Positions 1-10,786 of a stretch of DNA of 64,000 nt are shown piece after piece. The position numbers were made by a program, and so were the translations under genes. Position 1 is the stretch's first letter, and every line of letters begins with the position of its first letter. The DNA is from Solibacillus sp. FSL W7-1464 (lineage in GTDB: Bacteria; Bacillota; Bacilli; Bacillales_A; Planococcaceae): contig NZ_JBBORC010000001.1 in assembly GCF_038004425.1 (NCBI RefSeq), positions 969,001 to 1,033,000 of the forward strand, written 5' to 3'. A model generated the notes under the pieces. The model saw only the letters and a list, made by a program, of their open reading frames with translations, was not told the origin of the DNA and did not search any database.

Positions 1-1
1 T

Positions 2-208
2 ATCTATACAAATCGCCTGCTGTCTGCAATTCCCGACATTGAGCCTGAAACACGTATTGAACGCAAGCTTGAGCGTCAGAAAGTTGAAGCGGCATATCGC
101 CAGGAACAACATAAATATTATGACAAGGATGGAAAAGTATATCCTTTAAAATCGATTTCAGACTCACATCGAGTAGCAATGTCTGAAGATGAAAAGGAGC
201 GTGTATAG
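2..208 (+). CDS. Oligopeptide/dipeptide ABC transporter ATP-binding protein, C-terminal fragment
   Basis: This is the 3' end of a gene that begins before the window. The frame reads IYTNRLLSAIPDIEP and then a charged tail ending in SEDEKERV and TAG. The YTNRLLSAIP segment is typical of the C-terminal oligopeptide-binding extension of OppD/OppF/AppF-type ATPases, which energise peptide import at the inner face of the membrane. The stop lies one base before the ATG of the next permease gene, so the two are in one operon. Only 68 codons are visible, with no Walker motifs, so D-type and F-type subunits cannot be told apart with certainty; the position just before the permeases does not decide it. 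Confidence 0.8.
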   Translation: MYTNRLLSAIPDIEPETRIERKLERQKVEAAYRQEQHKYYDKDGKVYPLKSISDSHRVAMSEDEKERV

Positions 209-209
209 T

Positions 210-1172
210 ATGTGGAAAACGATAGTTCGCCGTGTATTAATAATGATTCCGCAGCTATTTATTTTAAGTCTCCTAATTTTCCTATTAGCGAAACAAATGC
301 CCGGAGATCCATTTACAGGATTAATCACTCCGGAAACAGATCCGAATGTTATCGAAGAATTACGTGTTAAGTCAGGGTTCTATGATCCATGGTATGTACA
401 ATACTACAACTGGATTTCAAATGCAGCACAAGGTGACTTCGGTCAAAGTTATACATTTAAAAAGCCAGTTGCAGATATTATCGGTGACCGTGCAATGAAT
501 ACATTATTACTTTCATTGCTTAGTGTAGTTCTCCTTTATGTGCTGGCGATTCCTTTAGGAGTACTGGCTGGGCGTTACCACGATTCACTTTTGGATAAGT
601 CGATTGTACTTTACAGCTTTATCTCTTATGCAATACCTGCATTCGTACTGTATTTAATTTTCGTATTCGTGTTCGGTTACCGGCTTATGTGGTTCCCGAC
701 AAGCGGTACAGTGGATATAGGGGTGGACCCGGGAACCTGGAGTTATTATTGGAGTAAATTCTACCATTTATTATTACCGGCAGCCAGCTATGCATTATTA
801 GCGACGACGGGTGTCATACAGTATTTGCGTTCGGAAATTATCGATGCGAAAACGATGGATTATGTAAAAACTGCCCGCAGTAAAGGGATTCCGATGAAGA
901 AAGTGTATTCACGTCATATCTTCCGAAACTCCTTATTACCGATTGCCGCATTCTTAGGCTTCACAATTACTGGTTTACTTGGTGGATCAATTTTCATCGA
1001 AACAGTATTCGCCTATCCTGGTATGGGTAAATTATTTGTCGAATCCATTTTAAGTCGTGACTATAGTGTTATTACTTCATTGGTAATGTTATATGGCTTC
1101 TTAGCATTATTAGGTAGTCTATTATCCGATATTATTTTAAGTATTGTGGATCCGCGAATTCGCATAGACTAA
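210..1172 (+). CDS. Oligopeptide ABC transporter permease, OppB/AppB type
   Basis: A 320-residue inner-membrane permease that forms half of the channel of a peptide importer. An N-terminal transmembrane helix is followed by the motif MPGDPF, usual for OppB/DppB proteins, then a large outside loop and about five more helices. The cytoplasmic coupling loop (about residues 205-240, with YVKTARSKGIP) contacts the ATPase. The protein ends in VDPRIRID, a typical family end. I chose ATG 210 because AGGAG lies about ten bases upstream; an in-frame ATG at 189 has no such site. It follows the ATPase gene directly and precedes the OppC-type partner. The exact peptide substrate cannot be read from sequence. 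Confidence 0.92.
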   Translation: MWKTIVRRVLIMIPQLFILSLLIFLLAKQMPGDPFTGLITPETDPNVIEELRVKSGFYDPWYVQYYNWISNAAQGDFGQSYTFKKPVADIIGDRAMNTLLLSLLSVVLLYVLAIPLGVLAGRYHDSLLDKSIVLYSFISYAIPAFVLYLIFVFVFGYRLMWFPTSGTVDIGVDPGTWSYYWSKFYHLLLPAASYALLATTGVIQYLRSEIIDAKTMDYVKTARSKGIPMKKVYSRHIFRNSLLPIAAFLGFTITGLLGGSIFIETVFAYPGMGKLFVESILSRDYSVITSLVMLYGFLALLGSLLSDIILSIVDPRIRID

Positions 1173-1208
1173 TCAATTAATAATGACTAAGGAGAGGTGA
1201 TTTTAATC

Positions 1209-2123
1209 ATGGAAAACAAAAATGAACAGACAGTAGAAAAATTAGAATCTCAAAGCTCTCCACCAACTGGTATTCAAGTAATATGGCGAGAGTTTAAAAA
1301 AGATAAATTAGCAATGTTCTCATTAATAGGAAGCATCCTGCTAATGATTGCGATTATGTTCATGGCATTCTTCACTATTGATCAGACAGAAGTCATGAAA
1401 ATTCAGTTATTGGAGCGTTTTACTGAACCGGGTGTCCGAGGTTATCTGCTTGGAGCAGATGAAGCAGGACGGGATATGTTTGGCCAGCTGATCATTGGCG
1501 CTAAAAACTCGATCATCATTGCGGTTGCAATTACAATTATTGCAAACATAGTCGGGATTGCTCTTGGTATTATTATGGGTTATTACGGTGGCTTCATCGA
1601 TAATTTCTTCATGCGAATTATAGATTTCTTTATTACTCTACCAACTACAATGATTATCATCGTAGTAGTAACAATCATTCCATCTTACGGAATAATAGAT
1701 CTAATCTTAATTATTGCAGCATTTCAGTGGATGTCGACGGCCAGACTAGTGCGATCTAAAGCACTTTCTGAAGCACGACGCGATTACATCAGTGCTTCCA
1801 AAACAATGGGTACAAGTGATTTCGCGATCATGTTTAAAGGATTATTGCCAAACTTAAGCTCGCTCTTAATTGTTGAAGTGACATTGAGTTTTGCGGGAAA
1901 TGTAGGAATCGAAACAGGTCTTGCATTCTTAGGTTTCGGTTTACCACCGTCAACACCAAGTTTAGGAACTTTAGTAGGTTATGCTATGAACCCGATAATC
2001 TTATCGAGTAAATGGTGGGTATGGTTGCCTGCATCAATATTAATTTTAGTACTGATGCTTGGTATAAATTATGTTGGTCAAGCGTTACGACGCTCTGCTG
2101 ACGCAAAACAACGTTTAGGATAA
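1209..2123 (+). CDS. Oligopeptide ABC transporter permease, OppC/AppC type
   Basis: A 304-residue permease, the second membrane subunit of the peptide importer. It has the family layout: a cytoplasmic N-terminus with FKKDKLAMFSLIG before the first helix, an outside loop with LGADEAGRDMFGQLIIGA, then five helices with the EAA-type coupling loop (ARRDYISASKTMG, about residues 190-205). The start is set at ATG 1209, about eight bases after the strong site AAGGAGAGGTGA; an in-frame GTG at 1197 lies inside that site. It sits between the OppB-type permease and the binding protein, in the same operon. Confidence 0.92.
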   Translation: MENKNEQTVEKLESQSSPPTGIQVIWREFKKDKLAMFSLIGSILLMIAIMFMAFFTIDQTEVMKIQLLERFTEPGVRGYLLGADEAGRDMFGQLIIGAKNSIIIAVAITIIANIVGIALGIIMGYYGGFIDNFFMRIIDFFITLPTTMIIIVVVTIIPSYGIIDLILIIAAFQWMSTARLVRSKALSEARRDYISASKTMGTSDFAIMFKGLLPNLSSLLIVEVTLSFAGNVGIETGLAFLGFGLPPSTPSLGTLVGYAMNPIILSSKWWVWLPASILILVLMLGINYVGQALRRSADAKQRLG

Positions 2124-2141
2124 AAAAGGGAGGAAAAACAA

Positions 2142-3977
2142 ATGATGAAAAAGAAGGGTTTAATGCTGTCTTCAGTATTTGCTACGGCATTAGTATTAGC
2201 GGCTTGTGGAGGAGATGACGAAACGTCAACTGAAAAACCGGCTGAAAATGATGGTAAACAAACAGAAGAGAAAACAAATGAAGGCGGTTCTACTGCAGAA
2301 TCTCCAACATTACCATCTGACGTTACAAATGATGGAGAGGCAATTGAAGGCGGTACATTACAGTTCGCTTTAGTAGCAGATTCTCCTTTCCAAGGTGTTT
2401 TATCTTGGGAATTATATGAAGATGGTTATGATTCTGATATTCTAAGCTTCATTACAAATGAAATTTTCGAAACTGATGGGGACTTCCTTGTTACAGATGA
2501 AGGGATCGCTAAATTGGATGTTGATGCTGACAACAATAAGGTTACAATCACAATCCAACATGATGATGTAAAATGGTCTGATGGTCAGCCATTGACTGTT
2601 GAAGACATCATTTATGCTTATGAAATTATCGGTCACCCTGACTATACAGGTATCCGTTATGATGGCGATTTCCAAAACATTATCGGTGCTGCCGAGTATA
2701 AAGCGGGTACTGCAGATACAATCTCGGGTATCAAAAAAATCGACGACAAAACAGTTGAAATTTCAATGACGAAAGTTTCACCGGCTGTTTACTCTCTAGG
2801 TGATGGCTTATGGGCATATGCAGTACCGAAGCATCAGTTAAAAGATATTCCTGTCAAGGATCTAATCTCTTCTGAAGCGGTACGTAAATCACCTGTAACA
2901 TTAGGACCATTCAAAATTGATAAATTAGTTGACGGTGAATCTGTTCAGTACGTAGCAAATGAGCACTACTGGAAAGGTAAACCAAAATTAGACAAAATCG
3001 TATTGCAAGTTGTACCTTCATCATCTATCGGTGAAGCATTACGTACTGGTAAATATGACTTAGCGTCTTCATATCCGACAAACCAGTATGACGGTGTAAA
3101 AGATCTTGAAAACTTAACAGTATTGGCTCGTCCTGAGCTGGCTTACTCTTACCTTGGCTTCAAGCTTGGTAAATGGGATTCAGAAGCAGGATCAGCAGGT
3201 TTAAATATTTCGGATGAAAATGCGAAAATGAACGATGTGAAATTACGTCAGGCAGTTGCTTATGCAATGGATATTGAGCAAGTGGGCGAGCGCTTCTATC
3301 AAGGCTTACGTTCTCGTGCAACATCATTAATTCCACCAGCATTCTCGTCATTCCATGATGATTCTTTAGAAGGATATAACTATGATCCGGAAAAAGCAAA
3401 AGCATTATTGGATGAAGCTGGATACAAAGACGTTGACGGCGACGGAATCCGTGAAGACAAAAACGGTGAGAAATTTGAAATCCGCATGGCTGGTATGTCA
3501 GGTTCTGATACAGACGAAGCAATCGTAGAATACTACCGTCAAAACTGGAAAGATGTTGGGTTAGATGTACAGTTAACAACTGGCCGTTTAATCGAGTTCC
3601 AAAGCTTCTATGATAAAGTACAGGCGGATGATCCGGAAATCGATATGTTCATGGCAGCATGGGGTACTGGTACAAACCCATCTCCACTTGGCTTATACGG
3701 CGAAGCATCATCATTTAACTACAGCCGTTTCGTAACACCGGAATTACAAACATTATTAGCTGATATCGACTCTAAAGAGGCGGTTGATGCTGGATACCGT
3801 GCAGATGCATTCCGTAAATGGGAAGAGTATATGTTTGAACAAGCAACAACAGTTCCAACATACTTCCGTACAGAAATCATTCCTGTTAACAAACGTGTGA
3901 AAAACTACGATGTTGACTATGCTAATGCAACTCAATGGCACGAAATTGAGTTAGTTTCTGAAACACCAGTTAAATAA
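2142..3977 (+). CDS. Oligopeptide-binding lipoprotein (SBP family 5, OppA/AppA type)
   Basis: A 611-residue extracellular substrate-binding protein of the peptide importer. The N-terminus is a lipoprotein signal with lipobox LAAC (Cys about residue 22), followed by an acidic, Thr/Gly/Glu-rich linker to about residue 70. The body is a family 5 solute-binding domain: VTITIQHDDVKWSDGQPLT near residue 130, then YDPEKAKALLDEAGY near residue 410. The start has GGGAGG about seven bases upstream; a second ATG follows at once at 2145. It is the last gene of the operon, ahead of a strong terminator. Peptide range is unknown. Confidence 0.93.
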   Translation: MMKKKGLMLSSVFATALVLAACGGDDETSTEKPAENDGKQTEEKTNEGGSTAESPTLPSDVTNDGEAIEGGTLQFALVADSPFQGVLSWELYEDGYDSDILSFITNEIFETDGDFLVTDEGIAKLDVDADNNKVTITIQHDDVKWSDGQPLTVEDIIYAYEIIGHPDYTGIRYDGDFQNIIGAAEYKAGTADTISGIKKIDDKTVEISMTKVSPAVYSLGDGLWAYAVPKHQLKDIPVKDLISSEAVRKSPVTLGPFKIDKLVDGESVQYVANEHYWKGKPKLDKIVLQVVPSSSIGEALRTGKYDLASSYPTNQYDGVKDLENLTVLARPELAYSYLGFKLGKWDSEAGSAGLNISDENAKMNDVKLRQAVAYAMDIEQVGERFYQGLRSRATSLIPPAFSSFHDDSLEGYNYDPEKAKALLDEAGYKDVDGDGIREDKNGEKFEIRMAGMSGSDTDEAIVEYYRQNWKDVGLDVQLTTGRLIEFQSFYDKVQADDPEIDMFMAAWGTGTNPSPLGLYGEASSFNYSRFVTPELQTLLADIDSKEAVDAGYRADAFRKWEEYMFEQATTVPTYFRTEIIPVNKRVKNYDVDYANATQWHEIELVSETPVK

Positions 3978-3994
3978 TCTTTAACAACAAAAAG

Positions 3995-4025
3995 CCGCTT
4001 AGAAATTTTCTAAGCGGTTTTTTTA
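3995..4025. terminator. Bidirectional rho-independent terminator between opp operon and rqcH
   Basis: A perfect 10-bp stem (arm CCGCTTAGAA at 3995-4004, second arm ending 4017) with a 3-base loop is followed by seven or more T on the + strand and preceded by an A-rich run, so it can end both convergent transcripts. Confidence 0.9.
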
Positions 4026-4027
4026 TA

Positions 4028-5710
4028 TTATTTTTTCAGTTGCATAACGATTGCTTCATCAGGGGTTACATAAAGAGTCTTTTGTTCAAAATAAATAACA
4101 AACCCCGGTTTTGCACCATTCGGTTTTTTCACATGACGGATTTCCGTATAGTCGACCGGTACCGATGAGGAATCCCGTGCTTTAGAAAAATAAGCACTTA
4201 ATACAGCGGCTTCCATTAATGTCTGCTCATCAGGGTTATCCGAATGGATCACAACATGCGAGCCTGGAATATCTTTCGTATGCAGCCAGATTTCATTGCG
4301 TTTCCCGATTTTAAATGTTAAATAATCATTTTGCTTATTATTTTTGCCGACCGAAATTGCAATACCTGAAGAAGATACAAATTTTTCGGGTTCGGGTTTT
4401 GCCGTTTTCTTTTTTCGTTTTGTCTGGCGGATTCTGAGTAAACCTTGTTCAGCCAGCTCTTCACGGATTTCTTCAATATCTTTAGTGGAGGCCTGCTGCA
4501 CTTGCTGTGTCAGCATTTCCAAATAGTGGATATCTTCGGTTGCTTTTTGTTTCTGTTCTTCAATCATCACTAACGCAGTTTTCGCTTTATTGTACTTTGT
4601 GTAATAGCTTTGCGCATTTTCAATTGGTGTTTTTCTTGGGCTGACCGGTATTCTAATGGTTTCGGCGTTTTCGCTGTAATAGTTTTCAACATCTACAAAT
4701 TCTGCGCCTTTTTCGAAATTATAAAGATTGGCCATCAAAAGCTCGCCGTAAAGTTGGAACTGTTCCAGATTTTGGGCGCGTTCGAAATCTTTTTGAAGCT
4801 TTTTTTGTTTCAGCTTCAATTTATTCAGTTCATTTTGCAGCCAGCGTTCGAGATCACCGGCTTGCTGTTTCACCCGGTCACGTTTTGCACGGGCAAAAAA
4901 GACACGGTCAAGCAATTCGCCAAGTGTTTCGTAATTCGTAACAGCACCTGATAAATGTGTCAGCGCTGTCGGTGAGAAATAGATTTTCCCGTCCTGCTCG
5001 ACATAGGTCGGGTTTAATCTCGTTGCGATTTCATTCATCAGCTGTCTGCATGCCGTTACAGCATCATTTGTTGTGATGCGGTGCAGCAGTTCGTTTGCAT
5101 GCAATGGAGAGAAACCGGCAAACTGTTCGACAATGTCTTTAGAAGTTGGCTGTTTTGAGAAAACCTCTTTCAATTCAACATCCGATAAACTTGTCAGTGC
5201 AATTTTCTGTTGCTGTGGCGGTGCGACATATTGCTGACCCGGCAAAACAGTCCGGAAGCTGTTCATCGATGGTGGCAGATGCTTAATGCTGTCAATAATG
5301 ACATCGTTTTGAGCATCGATTAACAGCAAGTTACTGTGACGCCCCATAATTTCGATGACGAGCTTTCGCTTTACCGCATCGCCGATTTCATTTTTACTGT
5401 CAATTTCAAAAGTGATCACCCGTTCAAAGCCGTCCTGAACGACAGATGAAATAAAGCCCCCTTCAATATGTTTGCGTAACAGCATACAAAACATAGGCGG
5501 ATCAGCCGGGTTTTCGATCGATTGATCTGTTATGTGAACGCGTGAATAGGAAGGGTGGATAGAAAATAATAGTTTACTGTTTTGGCCTGCTGCACGAATC
5601 TGCAATACAACTTCAAGTGCATTCGGCTGATAAATTTTTGTAATACGTCCGGAAGTCAGGCTTTGTAGTTCCTTGCTCATCGAACGAGTAAATAGTCCGT
5701 CAAATGCCAT
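4028..5710 (-). CDS. rqcH: RqcH, ribosome-associated quality control protein (NFACT family)
   Basis: A 560-residue NFACT protein, the bacterial counterpart of eukaryotic NEMF/Rqc2, formerly annotated as a fibronectin-binding protein (YloA/FbpA). In B. subtilis RqcH binds stalled 50S subunits and recruits tRNA-Ala to add C-terminal alanine tails that mark the chain for degradation. The N-terminal NFACT-N domain starts MAFDGLFTRSMSKEL; a long coiled coil runs about residues 280-420; the NFACT-R domain follows, with WLHTKDIPGSHVVI near residue 478. The start ATG has GAAAGAGG upstream on the minus strand. It converges on the opp operon and diverges from yicC. In B. subtilis yloA also lies just before yloC, but with yloB between them, which is missing here. 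Confidence 0.93.
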   Translation of the reverse strand: MAFDGLFTRSMSKELQSLTSGRITKIYQPNALEVVLQIRAAGQNSKLLFSIHPSYSRVHITDQSIENPADPPMFCMLLRKHIEGGFISSVVQDGFERVITFEIDSKNEIGDAVKRKLVIEIMGRHSNLLLIDAQNDVIIDSIKHLPPSMNSFRTVLPGQQYVAPPQQQKIALTSLSDVELKEVFSKQPTSKDIVEQFAGFSPLHANELLHRITTNDAVTACRQLMNEIATRLNPTYVEQDGKIYFSPTALTHLSGAVTNYETLGELLDRVFFARAKRDRVKQQAGDLERWLQNELNKLKLKQKKLQKDFERAQNLEQFQLYGELLMANLYNFEKGAEFVDVENYYSENAETIRIPVSPRKTPIENAQSYYTKYNKAKTALVMIEEQKQKATEDIHYLEMLTQQVQQASTKDIEEIREELAEQGLLRIRQTKRKKKTAKPEPEKFVSSSGIAISVGKNNKQNDYLTFKIGKRNEIWLHTKDIPGSHVVIHSDNPDEQTLMEAAVLSAYFSKARDSSSVPVDYTEIRHVKKPNGAKPGFVIYFEQKTLYVTPDEAIVMQLKK

Positions 5711-5808
5711 CTTTATGCCTCTTTCATTAAATAAGTCTTTTTGATTGTTTCATCATACCATTTTTTCGTTCAAACCTGTAGTTATCGTAAATTACTATAG
5801 ATAAGCTA

Positions 5809-5814
5809 ATTATA
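5809..5814 (-). promoter_or_regulatory. Putative -10 element for rqcH
   Basis: The minus strand reads TATAAT here, about 100 bases upstream of the rqcH start. A matching -35 is weak (CAAGAA at 17 bases), so this is tentative. Confidence 0.35.
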
Positions 5815-5925
5815 GGAAGCTAATTTTTTCCTTCTTGCATAAAATAAAAAGTATTTTATTACATCCTATCTATGATAAAATATATATTTGGATAATAGAC
5901 GCTAAAGCAAAATCGATAACACATA

Positions 5926-5934
5926 TGCTATAAT
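5926..5934 (+). promoter_or_regulatory. Extended -10 promoter for yicC operon
   Basis: TGCTATAAT is a perfect extended -10 element 35 bases before the TTG start of yicC. The -35 region is poor, which extended -10 promoters tolerate. It probably drives yicC-gmk-rpoZ and perhaps further genes. Confidence 0.65.
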
Positions 5935-5968
5935 TGAAACAATTAAGTAAAGAAGGATGTGACGAACC

Positions 5969-7478
<1,510 letters not shown>

Positions 7479-7482
7479 AACC

Positions 7483-7707
7483 ATGTTATATCCATCAGTA
7501 GATAATTTAAAAAAACAAATCGATTCTAAGTATTCTTTAGTGAGCTTAGCATCAAAACGCGCGCGCCAAATGCAAGAAGAGGGCGGCGAGCACTTAACCT
7601 CATACGTTTCTTACAAACCAGTAGGAAAAGCATTGGAAGAAGTAGCTGCCGGAAAGCTTCGCAAAGTTCAACAAGACGCTTCAACTGTTTACGAAGACGA
7701 AATCTAG
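7483..7707 (+). CDS. rpoZ: RNA polymerase omega subunit
   Basis: A 74-residue small subunit that helps fold and assemble the beta-prime subunit of RNA polymerase. The N-terminal MLYPSVDNLKKQIDSKYSLV and the basic helix SKRARQM match the omega family (YloH in B. subtilis). The start has AGGAGA upstream and overlaps nothing; it is four bases from gmk and almost certainly co-transcribed with it. Confidence 0.95.
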   Translation: MLYPSVDNLKKQIDSKYSLVSLASKRARQMQEEGGEHLTSYVSYKPVGKALEEVAAGKLRKVQQDASTVYEDEI

Positions 7708-7739
7708 TTGGTAATGTAAAAAGAATACTCCCTGAGTAG

Positions 7740-7770
7740 AAGCTCCCTAAGAATTTTTCTTTGGGAGCTT
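7740..7770 (+). terminator. Stem-loop between rpoZ and coaC (possible weak terminator or attenuator)
   Basis: Two 14-base arms with one T-T mismatch and a 3-base loop form a long hairpin (arm ends AAGCTCCC and GGGAGCTT). It lacks a clear T run after the stem (ATCCTTTG), so it may only reduce read-through or protect the upstream RNA end. Confidence 0.5.
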
Positions 7771-7794
7771 ATCCTTTGAAAGGACGGTAAAATA

Positions 7795-8358
7795 ATGAAA
7801 AAAAACAATATACTATTGTGTGTTTCGGGTGGGATTGCCGTATATAAAGCGGTAGCGCTAGTGAGCAAACTGTCTCAGGCAGGCTTTAATGTAAAAGTGA
7901 TCATGACAGCTTCTGCACAAAAGTTCGTTACCCCTTTAAGCTTCCAGGTGATGTCTAAAAACGACGTGTTTTTTGATACTTTCGATGAAAAAGATTCCAA
8001 TGTCATTGCACATATTGATTTGGCAGATTGGGCGGATTTAGTTATCGTGGCGCCTGCAACAGCCAATATAATTGCGAAAATGGCACATGGCATGGCGGAT
8101 GATATGGTAACCACAACTTTACTTGCAACGACTGCACCTGTATGGGTGGCACCGGCGATGAATGTACATATGTATGAACATCCTGCCGTTTTGCGGAATA
8201 TTGCACAACTTCACGAAGATGGCATCCGCTTTATCGAACCGTCTGAAGGATTTTTGGCATGCGGCTATGTAGGGAAAGGGCGTCTGGAAGAGCCGGAAAA
8301 AATTACGGCAATTGTAGAAAAGTATTTTCGTGAACAATCGGGAAGCGATGGACAATGA
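7795..8358 (+). CDS. coaC: Phosphopantothenoylcysteine decarboxylase (CoaC domain only)
   Basis: A 187-residue flavoprotein that decarboxylates 4'-phosphopantothenoylcysteine in coenzyme A synthesis. Visible features are the FMN-binding start LLCVSGGIAVYKA, the catalytic His in IAHIDLADWADL (about residue 73), the PAMNVHMY motif (about 119-127) and the substrate flap with Cys in ACGYVGKGRL (about 154). In B. subtilis and most Bacilli the gene is a coaBC fusion of about 400 residues. Here the reading frame stops right after the CoaC domain and its last four bases overlap priA, so the CoaB (ligase) half is not encoded at this locus. GAAAGGACGG precedes the ATG. Confidence 0.88.
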   Translation: MKKNNILLCVSGGIAVYKAVALVSKLSQAGFNVKVIMTASAQKFVTPLSFQVMSKNDVFFDTFDEKDSNVIAHIDLADWADLVIVAPATANIIAKMAHGMADDMVTTTLLATTAPVWVAPAMNVHMYEHPAVLRNIAQLHEDGIRFIEPSEGFLACGYVGKGRLEEPEKITAIVEKYFREQSGSDGQ

Positions 8359-10763
8359 GATTTGCGCAAGTGATCGTCGATGTTTCCGCATATCCGGTTG
8401 ACCGTCCTTTCGATTATTTAATACCGGAAGATTGGGAAGAGCTGGTTGACATAGGCTGTCGTGTCAAAGTGCCATTCGGACCGCGCAATGTGCTTGGCTT
8501 TGTCGTCGGCATTACAACTGAATCAGACGTACCGGCAGAAAAAATAAAGCCGTTATCAGAAATACTCGATTTGGAATCTATTTTGACTGAAGAAATGCTG
8601 AGCCTGGCAAAATGGCTGAAGCATCAAACGATCTGCTATGAAATTGATGCATTGCAAGTAATGCTGCCAGGTGCTTTGCGGGCGAAATATGAGAAGTATG
8701 CCGTCTTACAAGGTGAAGTATCACAATTACCGCAAATGCTGCAATCGTACTTTGAGAAATCTGAAAAAGTGAATTTAGCCCAATTTGAAAAAGCTGATTT
8801 ATTAAAACCGGTAAAACGCGCAGTAAAAGACGGCCTTCTCAGTATTGAAAATGAAGTAAAACAAAAAGGGCAAGTGAAACAAGTACGTAAAGTCCAAATT
8901 CATTCCCGTGAACAGATAGAAGAAGTCATCGGGCAAATGGGAAAACGGGCACCGAAACAGCTGGCGTTAATGGAATGGATGCAGGAGCATGCGGGAGCCG
9001 TCGTTTTACCGGAACAAATTTTTGAAGCCGTTCAAGTGACAAGCAGTGTATTGAACAGTGTCATCGATAAAGGGGCAGCGGCGTATATAAAAGAAGAAGT
9101 TTATCGCGATCCATTTACAAAAGAAGTCGTGAAAACGGACTTTTTACAATTAACAGCTGAGCAAGACGTGGCACTGAAAAAAATAACAGAAGCGATAGAT
9201 GAAAAGCGTCAAGAAACGTTTCTTCTCCACGGCATCACAGGCAGCGGGAAAACGGAAGTGTATTTGCAGGCGATCCAGCGGACTATTGCAGATGGAAAAG
9301 AAGCGATTGTACTCGTTCCTGAAATCTCATTGACACCGCAAATGACGGAACGTTTCAAATCGCGTTTCGGTGACGAAGTGGCGGTGATGCATAGCGGACT
9401 GTCTGTCGGTGAAAAATATGATGAATGGCGGAAAGTGCAGCAAGGAAAAGTAAAGGTAGTCGTAGGTGCACGGTCAGCTATTTTTGCACCGTTTAAAAAT
9501 CTTGGTCTGCTTATTTTGGATGAAGAACATGAGTCCACATACAAGCAGGAAGATTCGCCTCGCTATCATGCACGGGATGTCGCGATATGGCGCGGAAAAT
9601 ATTATAATTGCCCTGTTATATTAGGGAGTGCGACACCTGCACTGGAATCGTTTGCACGTGCCAAAAAAGGTGTGTATACATTGCTGACATTGTCACAGCG
9701 TGCAAAGAATCAGGCATTGCCGACTGTTCAGATTATCGATATGCGGGAACAGCTGCAGGCAGGAAACCGATCGATGTTTTCTGAACCGCTTATGGAGGCG
9801 TTACGTGACCGTCTTGATAAAAAAGAGCAGACCGTCCTGTTTTTGAATCGCCGCGGCTATTCATCCTTTGTATTATGCAGGGATTGCGGGACAACGGTGC
9901 AATGTCCGAACTGTGATATTTCGTTAACGTATCACCGCTATCAGGAAAAGCTGAAGTGCCATTATTGCGGTCATGACGAATATATTCCGGAAACATGTCC
10001 TGAATGCCTAAGTGAGAACATCCGTTATTTCGGTACCGGTACGCAAAAGGTGGAAGAAGAAATTTATAAGCTGTTCCCGGAAGCACGTGTGATGAGGATG
10101 GATGTCGATACGACCAAACAAAAAGGGGCACATGAAAAAATGCTCGATGCGTTCGGCCGAGGGGAAGCGGATATTTTGCTCGGTACGCAAATGATCGCAA
10201 AAGGGCTTGATTTCCCGAATATTACATTAGTCGGCGTATTAAGTGCCGATACATCGCTTCATCTGCCGGACTACCGGGCTGCCGAAAAAACATTTCAGCT
10301 CATGACGCAAGTAAGCGGAAGGGCAGGACGCCATAATAAGCTTGGAGAAGTATATATCCAAACGTATACACCGGAGCATTATGCGATCCAGCTGTCTAAA
10401 GATCAGCATTATACACCGTTTTATGAACGTGAAATGCATGCAAGGCATATTGCCGGATATCCGCCCTATTATTATATTGCGCTTATTCAAGTATCACATG
10501 AAGATGTCATGTTTGCTGCAGAATATGCCGGACGTGTAGCAGAGTATCTGCGTTCCAATTTATCATTTAGTGTTTCCGTCATTGGACCGACAACAGCCAG
10601 TATTGCCCGTCTCCAAAATAGATATCGTTATCAATGTTTGATAAAATATAAAGTAGAGCCAAATTTGATTCCGGTTCTTTTACAGCTTATAAAACTGTAT
10701 CGATCGGAATGGATTAAAAAAGGCATTGTGCTAACAGTTGATTTAGATCCGACAATGATCTAA
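8355..10763 (+). CDS. priA: Primosomal protein N' (PriA), replication restart helicase
   Basis: An 802-residue superfamily 2 helicase that recognises stalled forks and starts replisome reloading. The N-terminal DNA-binding domain starts MRFAQVIVDVSAYPVDRPFDY. Walker A GITGSGKTEVY is near residue 293 and the DEEH box near residue 389. The cysteine-rich zinc region (CRDCG, CPNC, CHYCG, CPEC) spans about residues 507-550, with all eight cysteines present. QVSGRAGR lies in helicase motif VI. It starts in an ATGA overlap with coaC, a sign of translational coupling. Length is normal. Confidence 0.97.
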   Translation: MRFAQVIVDVSAYPVDRPFDYLIPEDWEELVDIGCRVKVPFGPRNVLGFVVGITTESDVPAEKIKPLSEILDLESILTEEMLSLAKWLKHQTICYEIDALQVMLPGALRAKYEKYAVLQGEVSQLPQMLQSYFEKSEKVNLAQFEKADLLKPVKRAVKDGLLSIENEVKQKGQVKQVRKVQIHSREQIEEVIGQMGKRAPKQLALMEWMQEHAGAVVLPEQIFEAVQVTSSVLNSVIDKGAAAYIKEEVYRDPFTKEVVKTDFLQLTAEQDVALKKITEAIDEKRQETFLLHGITGSGKTEVYLQAIQRTIADGKEAIVLVPEISLTPQMTERFKSRFGDEVAVMHSGLSVGEKYDEWRKVQQGKVKVVVGARSAIFAPFKNLGLLILDEEHESTYKQEDSPRYHARDVAIWRGKYYNCPVILGSATPALESFARAKKGVYTLLTLSQRAKNQALPTVQIIDMREQLQAGNRSMFSEPLMEALRDRLDKKEQTVLFLNRRGYSSFVLCRDCGTTVQCPNCDISLTYHRYQEKLKCHYCGHDEYIPETCPECLSENIRYFGTGTQKVEEEIYKLFPEARVMRMDVDTTKQKGAHEKMLDAFGRGEADILLGTQMIAKGLDFPNITLVGVLSADTSLHLPDYRAAEKTFQLMTQVSGRAGRHNKLGEVYIQTYTPEHYAIQLSKDQHYTPFYEREMHARHIAGYPPYYYIALIQVSHEDVMFAAEYAGRVAEYLRSNLSFSVSVIGPTTASIARLQNRYRYQCLIKYKVEPNLIPVLLQLIKLYRSEWIKKGIVLTVDLDPTMI

Positions 10764-10786
10764 TGCATATAGAAAGAGGTATTAAA

